Assembly: GCF_000583655.1 (NCBI RefSeq)
Contig: NZ_BAKI01000001.1
Coordinates: 62,001 to 126,000 of the forward strand
Length of the DNA: 64,000 bases
Source of the DNA: Lentilactobacillus farraginis DSM 18382 = JCM 14108
GTDB lineage: Bacteria > Bacillota > Bacilli > Lactobacillales > Lactobacillaceae
Direction of reading: 5' to 3'
Positions 28,887-39,285 of the stretch are shown in pieces. The notes under the pieces were generated by a model. That model saw only the letters and a list, made by a program, of their open reading frames with translations. It did no database searches and was not told the origin of the DNA. The translations under genes were made by a program, and so were the position numbers. Within the stretch, counting starts at the first letter, position 1. Each line of letters opens with the position of its first letter.

Positions 28887-29031
28887 CCCTTCATTGCTTT
28901 ATCATGTTAATTCGATTTTTGGTGTTATTTTATAAATTAATTATTGTTTAACGAAATAAGTATATCATAACGGACGTAAAAATGAACCAAATCACGGGAA
29001 TGAAAGAATGATTTAAGATATTATTTGAAAT

Positions 29032-30363
29032 TTAGTGTTTATCTGCAAGCAGGTACCTGCGAACATCCGAAATAAAATACAATGACCCTGTAATCAGTAA
29101 CATATCATTCACCGTTAATCTTTGCTTGATTTGGTTCACAGCTGTTTGCCAATCATCAATAACAGCCGTTACGGTTTGCTTTTTCTCTTGTTCATCCACC
29201 TGCTGTTCAAGTAACCTTGGATCAGCGGCAGTTCGTTTCCCCGGGCCATTAAAACTGGTTAACGTAACGGAAACATTCTTTACGGCCGCCATTTTTTCGA
29301 CCATTTTGTCCGCCTGTTTGTCGGCAAGAATCCCCATTAAAACGTAAACCCGGCCGCCCGCAAAATTCGATTTCAAGAGTGTTACGATTTCGTCCACCGC
29401 GGAAATATTATGGGCGCCATCAATAACAATTGTAGGAGAATTACTAATTTTTTCAAATCGGCCGGCCCATTTTGTCTGCGAAATTCCCTGCCGAATTCGG
29501 GCTTCAATTATCGGCTGCTCATTTATTCGACAATACGTAATGTAAGCCTGAATAGCAAGGGCTGCGTTATCGATTTGGTATTCCCCCAACAATTGCGTTT
29601 TTAAACCGGCTAGTGAAACCGCGTTTGATTTAAACGTAAACGATTGCTGCCAGTTACGGATTTCATCATTTTCAACTGTAAAGTCTTTTCCAAGAATAGC
29701 AATAGGACTCTTCTTCTCTGATGCTACGTGCTTAATAACATTCAATGGGGCCTCGGGAATTTTACCGACCACTACCGGTATGTTCGGTTTAATAATCCCC
29801 GCTTTTTGATAGGCAATCTTAGGCAGTGTATCACCTAAAATGTGCATGTGATCCCAACCAATTGTCGTAATAACCGATAATTCGGGAACCACCACGTTGG
29901 TTGAGTCCAACAAGCCACCCAATCCGACTTCAATGAGAACAAGATCCGCATGTCCTTCAGCAAAGTAACGAAACATCATTGCCGTAATGATCTCAAACTC
30001 TGTGGGCCCACCCTCGGGAAGTTCCAAATCCAATTTTTTCACGATCGGATAGACGGTTTGAACCAGCCGCAAAATATCCTTATCCGAAATTGGCACCCCG
30101 TTAACGCTGATTCGCTCATTGAATTTAATTAAAAAAGGCGACGTAAAGCTTCCCACTTTAATGCCATCCTGTTGCAGCATGTTTCTTAGAAAAGCCAGTG
30201 TCGAGCCTTTGCCATTAGTCCCGGCAATGTGGATTGCTTTAACACGCTTATCCGGCGCACCGAGTTCGTCAAGAAAGCGCCGCATTCTTTTAAGAGTTGG
30301 AATTTTTTTAAACTTTGTTCTACCGTGAATAAAAGCCACTGCCTGATCATATGCTTCAATCAT
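29032..30363 (-). CDS. folC: Folylpolyglutamate/dihydrofolate synthase
   Basis: Adds glutamate to folates (and makes dihydrofolate in bifunctional forms). The P-loop is HIAGTNGKGST near residue 47; TSPFLIKFNERI follows, then TTIGWDHMHILGDT, and DGAHN near residue 310 in the C-terminal Mur-ligase-type domain. At 443 residues it is normal size. It lies downstream of valS with a probable terminator between. The usual partner radC is not present between folC and mreB. Confidence 0.93.
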   Translation of the reverse strand: MIEAYDQAVAFIHGRTKFKKIPTLKRMRRFLDELGAPDKRVKAIHIAGTNGKGSTLAFLRNMLQQDGIKVGSFTSPFLIKFNERISVNGVPISDKDILRLVQTVYPIVKKLDLELPEGGPTEFEIITAMMFRYFAEGHADLVLIEVGLGGLLDSTNVVVPELSVITTIGWDHMHILGDTLPKIAYQKAGIIKPNIPVVVGKIPEAPLNVIKHVASEKKSPIAILGKDFTVENDEIRNWQQSFTFKSNAVSLAGLKTQLLGEYQIDNAALAIQAYITYCRINEQPIIEARIRQGISQTKWAGRFEKISNSPTIVIDGAHNISAVDEIVTLLKSNFAGGRVYVLMGILADKQADKMVEKMAAVKNVSVTLTSFNGPGKRTAADPRLLEQQVDEQEKKQTVTAVIDDWQTAVNQIKQRLTVNDMLLITGSLYFISDVRRYLLADKH

Positions 30364-30386
30364 AAATTTGTCTGCTCCTCACAAAA

Positions 30387-30428
30387 CGAGGGAACCATGA
30401 GCAACATTGTTACTGCCCTGGTCCCCTC
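30387..30428 (-). terminator. Possible terminator between valS and folC
   Basis: Minus-strand GAGGGGACC pairs with GGTTCCCTC (one mismatch) around a loop of about 22 bases, followed by GTTTTG. The weak T-run suggests partial termination. Confidence 0.5.
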
Positions 30429-30454
30429 AACTTTTCATCTCAATCTAATTTGTT

Positions 30455-33133
30455 TTATAACTCATTACTGATTTGCTGTAACCGTTCCTTAGCAGCATCC
30501 AATTTGGATTGATAGTCGGCTTGCTTTTCCCGTTCTTCATTAACAACGGCTTCCGGCGCATTTTCAACAAACCTACTATTGGCAAGTTTTTTCGTTGATC
30601 GGGTTACTTCCGAAGTAAACTTGGCAACATCCTTTTGAACCCGCTTCTTTTCGTCATTTAAATCAACTAATTCAGCCAACGGTACATAAATCGTGGCATC
30701 GGTAATAACTGCCGACATCGACAATTTGGGTGCATCTACCTGATCACCAATCGTCAATTCCTGCGTATGACAGAAACGATCGATATAGTCGCGATTAGTT
30801 TCAAAGATCTGCTTAAGTGTTGGATTCTCAGTTTGAACCAATAAATCAATCGGCGAAGATAATGGCGCGTTAGCCTCGTTTCGAATGTTTCTAACTGCTT
30901 TAATCAAATCAATCAACGACTGCATCTCGTGTTCCGCAGTTGGATTATCAAATTGACTGTCAGCCGTTGGATAAGCAGCCGTTACCAGCGATTGGCCCTC
31001 ATGTGGCATTTTCTGCCAAATATACTCAGTAACGAATGGCATAATCGGCTGGAGTAACCGAAGTGTCTTATCCAACACATATGCTAAAATATGCTGCGTA
31101 TTTTGTTTCAGATTCTCATCCGACCCTGTCAAGGCTTCCTTACTCATTTCGATATACCAATCACAAAAATCATTCCAAATGAAATCATAAAGTTTGCGAT
31201 CTGCCTCACCAAAATTATATTTATCAAAAAGATCGGACACTTCAGAAATGGTCGTGTTTAACCGGCTCAAAATCCATTTATCAGAAAGCTGCCATTCAGA
31301 TTGATCCGGTAATTCCGGCTTTGTAACGCCATCTAAATTCATGATAACGTACCGACTGGCATTCCAAATCTTATTAATAAAGTTCCAAGCTGAATCCATC
31401 TTGTCATAACTAAATTTAAGATCTTGACCTGGTGTGCCGCCTACTGATAAGAACCATCTCAATGCATCAGCACCGTACTTGTCAATGACATCCATTGGAT
31501 CAATGCCGTTACCCAATGATTTCGACATTTTCCGACCCTGTGAATCACGAATAAGGCCGTGAAGCAAAACATCCTTAAACGGTCGTCGGTGAGTAAATTC
31601 CAAACTCTGGAAAATCATTCGGGAAACCCAGAAGAAAATAATATCATATCCGGTAACCAACGTATCCGTTGGGAAGTAACGTTTCATGTCTTCAGTATCG
31701 TCCGGCCAGCCCATTGTTGAAAACGGCCAAAGTGCTGATGAGAACCAAGTATCCAAAACATCCGGATCCTGCTCCCAGTTTTCAGCATCCTTTGGTGCTT
31801 CCATACCAACATAAGTTTCACCGGTTTCTTTGTTATACCAAGCCGGAATTTGATGGCCCCACCAAAGTTGTCGGGAAATAACCCAATCATGAACGTTATC
31901 CATCCACTGCGTAAAGGTTTCTTCAAACCGCGGCGGGAAGAAGCTAACTTTATCATCCGTACTTTGATTTTGAACAGCTTGTTCTGCCAGTGGCTTCATC
32001 TTAACAAACCACTGGGTTGATAAACGAGCTTCTACTTGGACACCGGTTCTTTCCGAATGACCAACCGAGTGGACAATCGGTTCGATATTCAGCATATAAC
32101 CTTGGTCCTGAAGATCCTTTACCATTGCTTTTCGAGCTTCAAAACGATCCATCCCCTGATACTTGCCGGCTTTCTCGTTCATTGAAGCATCCGGATTCAT
32201 CGTGTTGATTCGTTCGAGGTTGTGACGATTACCCACCTTAAAGTCATTTGGATCATGGGCCGGCGTAATCTTCACCATTCCAGTTCCCTCTTCTGGATCA
32301 ACATATTGATCCGCAATAATTGGTACCTCACGATTAACCAGCGGCACCAAAACTTTTTTGCCGACAATTTCTTTATAACGGTCATCACCGGGATTAACAG
32401 CAACGGCTGTATCACCCATCATTGTTTCCGGCCGGGTAGTCGCAATTTCAATATAGTCCTTACCGTTAAATTTGGTACCGTCCGTAAACGGATACTTAAC
32501 GTGGTAAAAGGCACCCTTATCATCCTTATGAATAACTTCAATATCGGAAAGCGCTGTTCGTGCCTGGGGATCCCAATTAATGATGTACTCGCCCCGATAG
32601 ATCAAACCTTTGTTATATAAATCAACGAATACTCGGCGAACCGCTTTCGATAATCCTTTATCCAAAGTGAATCGTTCGCGCTCATAATCCAGTGACAAAC
32701 CGAGTTTGGCCCACTGCTGCTTAATGGTAGCAGCAAACGTATCTTTCCATTCCCAAACTTTTTGAACGAATTTTTCCCGACCTAAGTCATACCGGGAAAT
32801 TCCCTGTTCGCGAAGTTTAGCTTCCACCTTAGCCTGAGTAGCAATTCCGGCATGATCCATTCCAGGCAGCCAGAGCGTATCGTAGCCTTCCATTCGTTTC
32901 TTGCGGATAATCATATCCTGGAGCGTCGTATCCCACGCATGCCCTAGATGAAGCTTTCCAGTAACATTTGGCGGCGGTAAAACAATTGAAAATGGTTTTG
33001 CCTTCTTGTCACCACTGGGTCTGAATACCCCTTCTTGAAGCCACTCATTATACCTGCCGTTTTCAACAGCGGTTGGATCATATTTTGTCGACATTTCAGT
33101 GCTTTCTGTCGATTTCACGTCTTTTTCTGCCAT
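30455..33133 (-). CDS. valS: Valyl-tRNA synthetase
   Basis: Class I synthetase charging tRNA-Val. Signatures are [16 protein letters not shown] (HIGH motif) near residue 50, the editing-domain [17 protein letters not shown], and KMSKSLGNG near 525. The C-terminal coiled-coil tRNA arm is seen in [18 protein letters not shown] 33133 follows GAAGGGAG. At 892 residues it is full length. Expression is controlled by the T-box leader immediately upstream. Confidence 0.97.
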   Translation of the reverse strand: MAEKDVKSTESTEMSTKYDPTAVENGRYNEWLQEGVFRPSGDKKAKPFSIVLPPPNVTGKLHLGHAWDTTLQDMIIRKKRMEGYDTLWLPGMDHAGIATQAKVEAKLREQGISRYDLGREKFVQKVWEWKDTFAATIKQQWAKLGLSLDYERERFTLDKGLSKAVRRVFVDLYNKGLIYRGEYIINWDPQARTALSDIEVIHKDDKGAFYHVKYPFTDGTKFNGKDYIEIATTRPETMMGDTAVAVNPGDDRYKEIVGKKVLVPLVNREVPIIADQYVDPEEGTGMVKITPAHDPNDFKVGNRHNLERINTMNPDASMNEKAGKYQGMDRFEARKAMVKDLQDQGYMLNIEPIVHSVGHSERTGVQVEARLSTQWFVKMKPLAEQAVQNQSTDDKVSFFPPRFEETFTQWMDNVHDWVISRQLWWGHQIPAWYNKETGETYVGMEAPKDAENWEQDPDVLDTWFSSALWPFSTMGWPDDTEDMKRYFPTDTLVTGYDIIFFWVSRMIFQSLEFTHRRPFKDVLLHGLIRDSQGRKMSKSLGNGIDPMDVIDKYGADALRWFLSVGGTPGQDLKFSYDKMDSAWNFINKIWNASRYVIMNLDGVTKPELPDQSEWQLSDKWILSRLNTTISEVSDLFDKYNFGEADRKLYDFIWNDFCDWYIEMSKEALTGSDENLKQNTQHILAYVLDKTLRLLQPIMPFVTEYIWQKMPHEGQSLVTAAYPTADSQFDNPTAEHEMQSLIDLIKAVRNIRNEANAPLSSPIDLLVQTENPTLKQIFETNRDYIDRFCHTQELTIGDQVDAPKLSMSAVITDATIYVPLAELVDLNDEKKRVQKDVAKFTSEVTRSTKKLANSRFVENAPEAVVNEEREKQADYQSKLDAAKERLQQISNEL

Positions 33134-33417
33134 GCCAATTCTCCCTTCGATTTATGTAAAAAAATAAAACACTTCGTCCTAATTATTATAACTATTAGGA
33201 CGAAGTGTTTTCGCGGTACCACCTAAATTGGGTATTTAACCCCCACTCAGTATCCTGATAACGGTCAGATAGTACCGGCTCGCTCTCAATTTCTATCGAA
33301 CGATCAGCTCACAAGCTACTTTCATCTTATTAAGACGTAAGAATCTTCCATTAACAATTCTCTTTCTGAAACGTCCTAATCGACTACTCTCTTGATCAAT
33401 GCTTTAACTTTAATTTA
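33134..33417 (-). promoter_or_regulatory. T-box leader of valS
   Basis: The motif TAGGTGGTACCGCG occurs at 33225 down to 33212, with T after TGG pairing to the A discriminator of tRNA-Val. The terminator stem ACACTTCGTCCTAAT and ATTAGGACGAAGTGT (33168-33210) is followed by TTTATTTTTTT. The leader occupies the whole tpx-valS gap. A GTA triplet in the stem I region could be the specifier, but this was not folded. Confidence 0.9.
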
Positions 33418-33423
33418 ATACTA

Positions 33424-33452
33424 ATCTTACTCAACAATCAGCTAATCGTCAA
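33424..33452 (-). promoter_or_regulatory. valS promoter
   Basis: Minus-strand TTGACG (452-447) and TAAGAT (429-424), 17 nt apart. The -35 box overlaps the last codons of tpx. Confidence 0.8.
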
Positions 33453-33951
33453 CACGCTTTGCCAATTTTTCCAAAGCAGATAATGCATCCTGATAATCCG
33501 GTTCATCCGTAATTTCAGGAACAATTTGCCGATAAACAATTTTTCCGGTCTTATCTACAATAAAAATGGTTCTGGCCAGTGCGCCGAAATTTGGCATATA
33601 CAATTTCATTGCATAGCCAAACGATAAACTCTCATCCGATAGCAATTGCAAATTACGAACCCCCTGAGCCGCACACCAATCTTTTTGCTGCTCGAGCGTA
33701 TTGTTTGAAATCGTTAAAAAACGGGCATCCGGATACTTATCGGCCTGCTGATTGAATTTACGGGTTTCAATGGAACAAACCGGTGTATCAATGTCCGGAA
33801 CACTTGAGATCAGTGTTACCCGACCAATAATATCGGCAGTTTTAACCTTATTGCCCTGTGCGTCTTCTAATTTAAACTTTGGAAGCTGTTCACCAACTTC
33901 CGGCGGATTACCAAACAATTTTTCATCTTTGCCATTGATTGTGACTTGCAT
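33442..33951 (-). CDS. tpx: Thiol peroxidase (atypical 2-Cys peroxiredoxin)
   Basis: Reduces hydroperoxides with thioredoxin. The peroxidatic Cys lies in DTPVCSIET near residue 59 and the resolving Cys in KDWCAAQGV near 93, the Tpx spacing. Conserved SSVPDIDTPVC and LLSDESLSFGYA support the family. ATG 33951 (MQVTINGKDEK) follows AAGGGAG, giving 169 residues; longer in-frame readings extend into non-conserved sequence. It has its own promoter and follows thiI. Confidence 0.95.
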   Translation of the reverse strand: MQVTINGKDEKLFGNPPEVGEQLPKFKLEDAQGNKVKTADIIGRVTLISSVPDIDTPVCSIETRKFNQQADKYPDARFLTISNNTLEQQKDWCAAQGVRNLQLLSDESLSFGYAMKLYMPNFGALARTIFIVDKTGKIVYRQIVPEITDEPDYQDALSALEKLAKRVDD

Positions 33952-33997
33952 ACAAACACTCCCTTGGTGTGTATTGAGTAAGTTTAAGCTTACAAAT

Positions 33998-34026
33998 AAT
34001 GTAGCCCATTCCGGTATTTTAAGCAA
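33998..34026 (-). promoter_or_regulatory. tpx promoter
   Basis: Minus-strand TTGCTT (026-021) and TACATT (003-998) with a 17-nt spacer, in the 89-bp gap between thiI and tpx. Confidence 0.6.
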
Positions 34027-34040
34027 GTAGTCAGACGAAT

Positions 34041-35258
34041 TTAAAGTAATTCTGCAAAAACGTCCGCATCTTGGTTCATAAATTCTTCACCAGGCTTGAT
34101 ATCTGTAATTTGAATATGTTCGATTGCCTTTTTCATAAGATCGGCAACGTCAATGTAATTTTCAAATTCCCGTGAACGCTGTAAGTTTGGTTTGGTTTTT
34201 GGTGCCGGTGGTGTAAAAATCGTGCAGCAATCTTCAAACGGCATAATTGAAAGATCATAAGTCCCGATTTGCTTGGAAATTTTAATGATCTCGGTTTTAT
34301 CCATTGAGACCAACGGCCGTAAGACCGGCATATTGGTTACATCGTTAATTGCCAACATACTTTCAAGCGTCTGCGAAGCCACCTGTCCCAAAGCTTCACC
34401 AGTAAACACACCGGTGCAATGCCGATTTTTGGTGATTTCAGCCGCAATTCTCAGCATCATTCGCCGTTGAATCGTCATTAAATAACCTTCGGGGACCTTT
34501 TCTTTGATAGTCTCCTGAATTTCAGTAAACGGGACTTGAATAAATTGAATGTTTCCCGAATATTTTGCCAAAACTGACGTCAGCTGCTTAGCCTTGTTTA
34601 AAGCTTGCTCACTGGTATAAGGCGGACTGTAAAAATGAATCATGTCGATTTTAACGCCCCGCTTCATTGCCAAATAAGTCGCAACCGGCGAATCAATCCC
34701 ACCAGAGAGCATCATTGTTGCCCGACCACCAGTTCCAACCGGAAGGCCGCCGGCGCCATGAATCGTTTCGGAAGACAGGAAAACACCATTCATCCGAACT
34801 TCAACTCGAATCGCAATATCAGGATGCTTAACATCAACCGAAATCCCGTCAATGTTTTCCAAAACATAGTCTCCCAATATATTATTGATTTGATTCGTAT
34901 GATATTCAAAATGTTTGTCCTGCCGGCGGGTATTGATCTTAAACGTTTCGCCGGTATGATACTGTTCTTTGGCCATTTGCAATGCCGTTTGTTTTACAAC
35001 AGCCATATCCTTCTCTACTCGAATTGACGGATAGAGCGTCTCAATACCAAAGACGCCTTGAAGTATTGAAATAACCTTCTGATCATCTTCGCCATTCAAG
35101 GCAACGTGCAATCGGTCCCGTTGTGCTTTAACCTCTACTCTCGGGAACCGGTGAAGAACAGCTCGGACATTTCTCCCTAATTGGCGGATAAAGTCTTTAC
35201 GGTTTTTCCCTTTCGTGGAAAGTTCGCCATAGCGAACCATAATTTCAGTATAGTGCAT
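34041..35258 (-). CDS. thiI: tRNA 4-thiouridine synthetase ThiI
   Basis: Adenylates U8 of tRNA and transfers sulfur from a cysteine desulfurase. The 405-residue protein has the ferredoxin-like and THUMP domains in the first 170 residues, then a PP-loop ATP pyrophosphatase motif [18 protein letters not shown] near 183. No rhodanese domain follows, the usual form in Firmicutes. TTAGGAG precedes ATG 35258. It lies 9 bp after iscS, which should be its sulfur donor. Confidence 0.95.
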   Translation of the reverse strand: MHYTEIMVRYGELSTKGKNRKDFIRQLGRNVRAVLHRFPRVEVKAQRDRLHVALNGEDDQKVISILQGVFGIETLYPSIRVEKDMAVVKQTALQMAKEQYHTGETFKINTRRQDKHFEYHTNQINNILGDYVLENIDGISVDVKHPDIAIRVEVRMNGVFLSSETIHGAGGLPVGTGGRATMMLSGGIDSPVATYLAMKRGVKIDMIHFYSPPYTSEQALNKAKQLTSVLAKYSGNIQFIQVPFTEIQETIKEKVPEGYLMTIQRRMMLRIAAEITKNRHCTGVFTGEALGQVASQTLESMLAINDVTNMPVLRPLVSMDKTEIIKISKQIGTYDLSIMPFEDCCTIFTPPAPKTKPNLQRSREFENYIDVADLMKKAIEHIQITDIKPGEEFMNQDADVFAELL

Positions 35259-35267
35259 AAGTGACTC

Positions 35268-36412
35268 CTAACTTAATTTGTCAAATTCTTCATATAACCG
35301 GTCAAAAGCTTGGATGAATTCTTTGGCTTCGTCAAGTGTATTCTGGTCGCCCAGAGAAATTCTGACGGCACTCGTGGAAACATCTTCAGGAACGTGCATG
35401 GCAGTCAATGTGCTGGAAGCAACGTGCTTCTTCGATGAGCAGGCGCTGGTCGTTGAAATATAAATCCCATATTTTTCAAAGGCGTGCACGATGGTCTCGC
35501 CACGCACCCCGTTGATTGCAAAACATAAGATATGGGGTGCAAACTGATCTGTATTTTTGGAAAAAATGGTTACTTTGTCAAACTTACGAATATGGTCACT
35601 GATCAACTGCTTAATTTGCTGCTCAGTTTTTATTGCCTGTGGCTCTTTTTCAAGCAACAAGCGCAAGGCTTTAGCCATTGCCGCAATCGCCGGCAGGTTT
35701 TCGGTTCCGGAACGTTGATTTTTCTCCTGACCGCCACCACTCATCAATTGGGCAATTCGACGACCGCGACGGCCGTAAAGAAAGCCAATGCCTCTGGGCG
35801 CATGAAATTTATGACCGGAAATGGTCACAAAATCAACCCGGTCATTGAAAATCTTGTCTTGAATCCCCTTACCAATTCCCTGAACGGCATCAATGTGAAA
35901 ATGAATTTTGGGGTACTTCTTTAGAACCTCCGCGGCTGCTTGATTGGTTGAATGGTGCCAATTTCATTATTAACCGCCATGATTGAAACCAACGTTGTAT
36001 CCGGTCGAATTGCTGACTTCAGATCATCAATGGAGATTCGACCCTCGTCATCAACAGGCAGATAAGTAACGTCATAGCCAAGTTTTTTTAACTGCTCCAT
36101 CGAATTGTGAATAGCGGGGTGCTCCACGGCAGTTGTAATCAGGTGCTTGCCAAATTCGCGCTTTTGAATCGCCGTTCCTTTGGTTACCCAATTATCACCT
36201 TCAGTACCGCCGCTCGTGAAATAAATTTCGTCCGCGTGAACATGCAATAAATCAGCAATTTGCTTTCTGGACTGCTCTAACAGGTTAAAAGCCTGCTCAC
36301 CAAAGTTATGAAGACTTGATGGATTCCCCCAGACACTTTTGCTGACTTTATCATATGTGTCAACTACTTCCGGTAACGCTTGCGTTGTCGCACTGTTATC
36401 AAAATAAATCAT
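35268..36412 (-). CDS. Cysteine desulfurase, thiI-linked (with one-base frameshift)
   Basis: PLP enzyme releasing sulfur from cysteine. The N-terminal half has MIYFDNSATTQALPEV, YFTSGGTEGDNW and a His-containing TTAVEHPAI. The frame is lost near 35935-35938 (CAAGCAGCCGCGG, probably GG read as G); the next frame continues AAEVLKKYPKIHFHIDAVQ and ISGHKFHAPRGIG with the PLP lysine, then the catalytic loop TTSACSSKKH. Repaired length is 381 residues. It pairs with thiI downstream, so it corresponds to the NifZ/IscS-type donor of 4-thiouridine. Confidence 0.93.
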
Positions 36413-36468
36413 TTGAAACCTTCTTCTCTTTATTTATTGGTTCGACTCCAACAAATATAACTTCCACG

Positions 36469-36497
36469 ATAATACACCCAAATAGGCTTTGTAACAA
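36469..36497 (-). promoter_or_regulatory. Cysteine desulfurase-thiI promoter
   Basis: Minus-strand TTGTTA (497-492) and TATTAT (474-469) with a 17-nt spacer, about 55 bp before the ATG. Confidence 0.65.
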
Positions 36498-36593
36498 GTC
36501 ATCCAGCCTGATTATGTCATACCAGGCAAAGAGTGACAGAAGGTTGCCCTTCAGCGCACGTTTTTCTACGGTAATAACTGTAATTAAACAAAC

Positions 36594-36625
36594 GGGACCG
36601 GGCAAAATTACTTTGTCTCAGTCCC
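36594..36625 (-). terminator. Probable terminator after ezrA
   Basis: Inverted repeat GGGACTGAGACAAA and TTTTGCCCGGTCCC (with mismatches and G-T pairs) followed on the minus strand by GTTTGTTT. It lies 79 bp beyond the ezrA stop. The rest of the gap between ezrA and the desulfurase holds only the desulfurase promoter. Confidence 0.5.
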
Positions 36626-36703
36626 TTGAACTTTATATTTAACAGTTAATGAAGTTCTGCTCACACTTAGCTAACTGGACCACCTTTAATTAGCTAAAGC
36701 TGA

Positions 36704-38452
36704 CTAGTCATCGTTTTCAGCGTCTTCGGCCGTTGGTTTCACATTGCCACGTGATTTTTTAGCTGCCAAGTAATCCTTTTTAATCTTTGAAAAAGCGCCC
36801 GTAGACTGATTTTCCAGTGCTTCAGAAATCGTTTTGAGACTCTTGGCATAGTCATACTGCTTCTCAAAATAATTTTGAGCCTTCACACTGGCAGAAGCAA
36901 TCTCAGGATTTGATCCAATATATCGGTTTGCATACTGAATTGTCTGCTCCGCTAAATTTGCATTATCCAGCATTTGACCAGTTCGCTCTTCCAGTGTGTC
37001 CATATCCGCCTGAATAATAATTACCTGTTTACTGACATCATCAATGTTGACATGAGCTTTGTTTAAATCCTCATCAAGTTGATTAATTTCCCGAATAACC
37101 GAAGCAAAACTATTTTGATAAGAATCCGGCAGTCCTGGTAGATTTTGATTATCAATTCGCCGCTTTTTATTTCGCATTGCCAAATCAAATTTACGCAACG
37201 CTTCCCTGGCTGCCTGCTCTTTTTCAGGCAAATCGATAATGCTGCTGAATAATGCTTTTTGGGCATTTTCAAGTTCTTTCAAGTCAGTCATCATTTTCTT
37301 TTGAGTTGCATTAATTTGAGAATACACCGCTTCTCCCGCATTCATGTCATCTACCTGACGGCGGTATTCGCGTTCCAATCCCGTTATTTGTCGATCATAT
37401 TGATGATTATCCTCAATTTCCTGGTGGTTTAAAACATAGCTTTCATTTAAAACCTGCAATCGTTTGGCAAGATCGTCATTTTGTCGACGGACGTGCTTAA
37501 TGTATTCACCAAGCATACCGGTTCGCTTCTCCACTTGTGGTCGCGCCTTGAACTCATCATCAAGAGCCGCGTACAGCCGATCAATGGCTGCTGCCATTTT
37601 AGCATTGGCAGCCGTAACATCTTCCACTTTGAGCTTTGTCAACAAATCCAAATTGTTATCAATCTGATCCTGCAGCTGTGCTAATTCAACGTCAAAGTGA
37701 TCGTTGGGAAATTGGTAGCCCTTTGACCTTAACTCCGTGTAGCCGGTTTGAATTTCATCTAACTGAGCCTTGAATTCTTTATTTAGGGACGCAAACAACT
37801 TGGGGATTCGTTTCATATAATCTTCCAATTTATCTGTTGCCGCGTTTAAATCTGTCAACACTTCGTCTGCGCTGCTGGGGTCCCCACTCTTGGTCAGCTT
37901 GGTAAATTTGTCAAAAGTTCCCTCGATATCAGCCAACATTTTTTCAAGCCCATCAATGCTGGGACCAAATGAGGCGTTTTCGTTTAAAATATCTTCACGC
38001 AAGTGTTGATACTTTTTTTCCAACTCAGAAACTGCGTGTTGATGCTGTTTATTTAAATCATATAGTTGTGCCAATCCAGCCTGAATTTCTTTTAATGTCG
38101 TGTCGGCAGTTTTTATTGTTTGGTTGGCTTTTTGCCAATCGTTGCGGGTCTTAATAAAGTTAATCCCTTTGCCGTCCGCCTTGACGGTTTTAATCTGCTG
38201 CTCAATATCCGGTAACATCTGATTTTGATAATGCTGATATTTATCGTGCAGCTGTCCATATTTTTTCTTGGACTCACCTGTTAAATTCATCTTTTTGGCC
38301 AGCGCAAATTCATCATCAAGCGGAATTTTATTTAATTCCTTTTTACTTTCATACACGCTCGTTGCCATTTTAATTGTTCGTCGTTGGTAAAAGGCAAACC
38401 CCAAATAACCAGCTCCAACTACTACAATAATTATTACCAGCAAAATAAACAT
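36704..38452 (-). CDS. ezrA: Septation ring formation regulator EzrA
   Basis: Membrane-tethered spectrin-like protein that limits Z-ring assembly and links FtsZ to wall synthesis. ATG 38452 follows AAGGATG and starts MFILLVIIIVVVGAGYLGFA, a single N-terminal membrane segment. The remaining 560 residues are charged, mostly helical and rich in coiled coils, as expected for EzrA (about 565-580). Conserved YESKKELNKIPLDDE follows the membrane segment. It is divergent from msrC. Confidence 0.93.
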   Translation of the reverse strand: MFILLVIIIVVVGAGYLGFAFYQRRTIKMATSVYESKKELNKIPLDDEFALAKKMNLTGESKKKYGQLHDKYQHYQNQMLPDIEQQIKTVKADGKGINFIKTRNDWQKANQTIKTADTTLKEIQAGLAQLYDLNKQHQHAVSELEKKYQHLREDILNENASFGPSIDGLEKMLADIEGTFDKFTKLTKSGDPSSADEVLTDLNAATDKLEDYMKRIPKLFASLNKEFKAQLDEIQTGYTELRSKGYQFPNDHFDVELAQLQDQIDNNLDLLTKLKVEDVTAANAKMAAAIDRLYAALDDEFKARPQVEKRTGMLGEYIKHVRRQNDDLAKRLQVLNESYVLNHQEIEDNHQYDRQITGLEREYRRQVDDMNAGEAVYSQINATQKKMMTDLKELENAQKALFSSIIDLPEKEQAAREALRKFDLAMRNKKRRIDNQNLPGLPDSYQNSFASVIREINQLDEDLNKAHVNIDDVSKQVIIIQADMDTLEERTGQMLDNANLAEQTIQYANRYIGSNPEIASASVKAQNYFEKQYDYAKSLKTISEALENQSTGAFSKIKKDYLAAKKSRGNVKPTAEDAENDD

Positions 38453-38550
38453 TCGATCCCATCCTTCAGAAGTATAGATATTAAAAGTCATATAAAAACA
38501 AAACCAGATTGTAGAAAAAAATGCCAAAAGATTCTATTATGTATTAATAA

Positions 38551-38580
38551 TTGATAAAAGTGCCCTAAACTGAATTATAT
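38551..38580 (+). promoter_or_regulatory. Candidate msrC promoter, overlapping an ezrA promoter
   Basis: TTGATA (551-556) and TTATAT (575-580) with an 18-nt spacer point to msrC. On the minus strand the same AT core reads TGATATAAT, a TG-extended -10 directed at ezrA (574-582). The two divergent promoters would share one -10 region. Confidence 0.45.
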
Positions 38581-38628
38581 CATAGTAGGTCCGTTTCACC
38601 AGAATATTTTTAAGTGAGGAAAAAATTT

Positions 38629-39087
38629 ATGCAAAACGTAACAGATTTGGTAAACCAACAACTTGACGCACTGCTTTATGAAGAGACCGATCTAGTTGCC
38701 AATATGGCAAATGCGGCTGCCCTTTTAAATCAAAGTCTTGATCAAATTAACTGGGTCGGTTTTTATCGCTACGTCCCCGAAAATGATGAATTAATCTTGG
38801 GACCTTTCCAAGGAAAAGTTGCCTGTATGCATATCAAAAACGGTTCGGGCGTTTGTGGAACTGCGCTGGCGGAAAAGCATTCTTTGAGAGTGGCTGACGT
38901 CCATCAATTTGCTGGTCACATTGCTTGTGATGGTGATTCAAAGTCTGAGATTGTTATTCCAATTATAAAAGCAGGCCGGCCGTTGGGTGTCCTGGATATT
39001 GATTCTCCGATTCTGGATCGATTTTCCGAAAAAGATGAAGCCCTTCTTAATGATTTTATCGATATCTTCGTTAAACATATTGACTAA
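38629..39087 (+). CDS. msrC: GAF-domain free methionine-R-sulfoxide reductase
   Basis: Reduces free methionine-R-sulfoxide. The 152-residue GAF protein has the three diagnostic cysteines in VACMHI, GVCGTA and HIACDGDSKSE, with NWVGFYR near residue 42 and LGVLDIDSP near 120. ATG 38629 follows GAGGA; an upstream in-frame start at 38614 has no clear site. First plus-strand gene in the window. The -35 box of the rpsD promoter overlaps its last codons. Confidence 0.93.
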   Translation: MQNVTDLVNQQLDALLYEETDLVANMANAAALLNQSLDQINWVGFYRYVPENDELILGPFQGKVACMHIKNGSGVCGTALAEKHSLRVADVHQFAGHIACDGDSKSEIVIPIIKAGRPLGVLDIDSPILDRFSEKDEALLNDFIDIFVKHID

Positions 39088-39108
39088 TCGTCTAACAACT
39101 GATACGAT
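39080..39108 (+). promoter_or_regulatory. rpsD promoter
   Basis: TTGACT (39080-39085) and TACGAT (39103-39108) with a 17-nt spacer. The -35 box includes the msrC stop codon. Confidence 0.75.
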
Positions 39109-39114
39109 GTAATG

Positions 39115-39280
39115 CGTGTAAAATAATGCAGCAGTAGGTGGTAAGCTCGTCAACATGTTGTTGCCTGTTTCAGGTTCTGCAAGTAACTCAATTCGGCTGC
39201 TTGAGCGAAAGAGCAAAGCAACATGCACGAATACTAAACCTGCAATGGCTTATTTTACTCCAAAAAATAATTGGAGGATT
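39115..39280 (+). promoter_or_regulatory. Candidate S4-binding autoregulatory leader of rpsD
   Basis: About 170 nt of leader precede rpsD. It contains GC-rich complementary segments (GCAGCAGTAGGTGG near 39128, TTGAGCGAAAGAGCAAAGCA near 39202) and ends close to the GGAGG site. In Bacillus, S4 represses its own mono-cistronic gene through a leader pseudoknot; the position and size fit. I did not fold it, so the identity is inferred. Confidence 0.55.
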
Positions 39281-39285
39281 TTTTT

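Noticed and set aside
36626-36703. Palindromic TTAGCTAA pair as ezrA terminator
   Set aside because: No T-run follows and the stem is weak; the inverted repeat at 36594-36625 is a better candidate.
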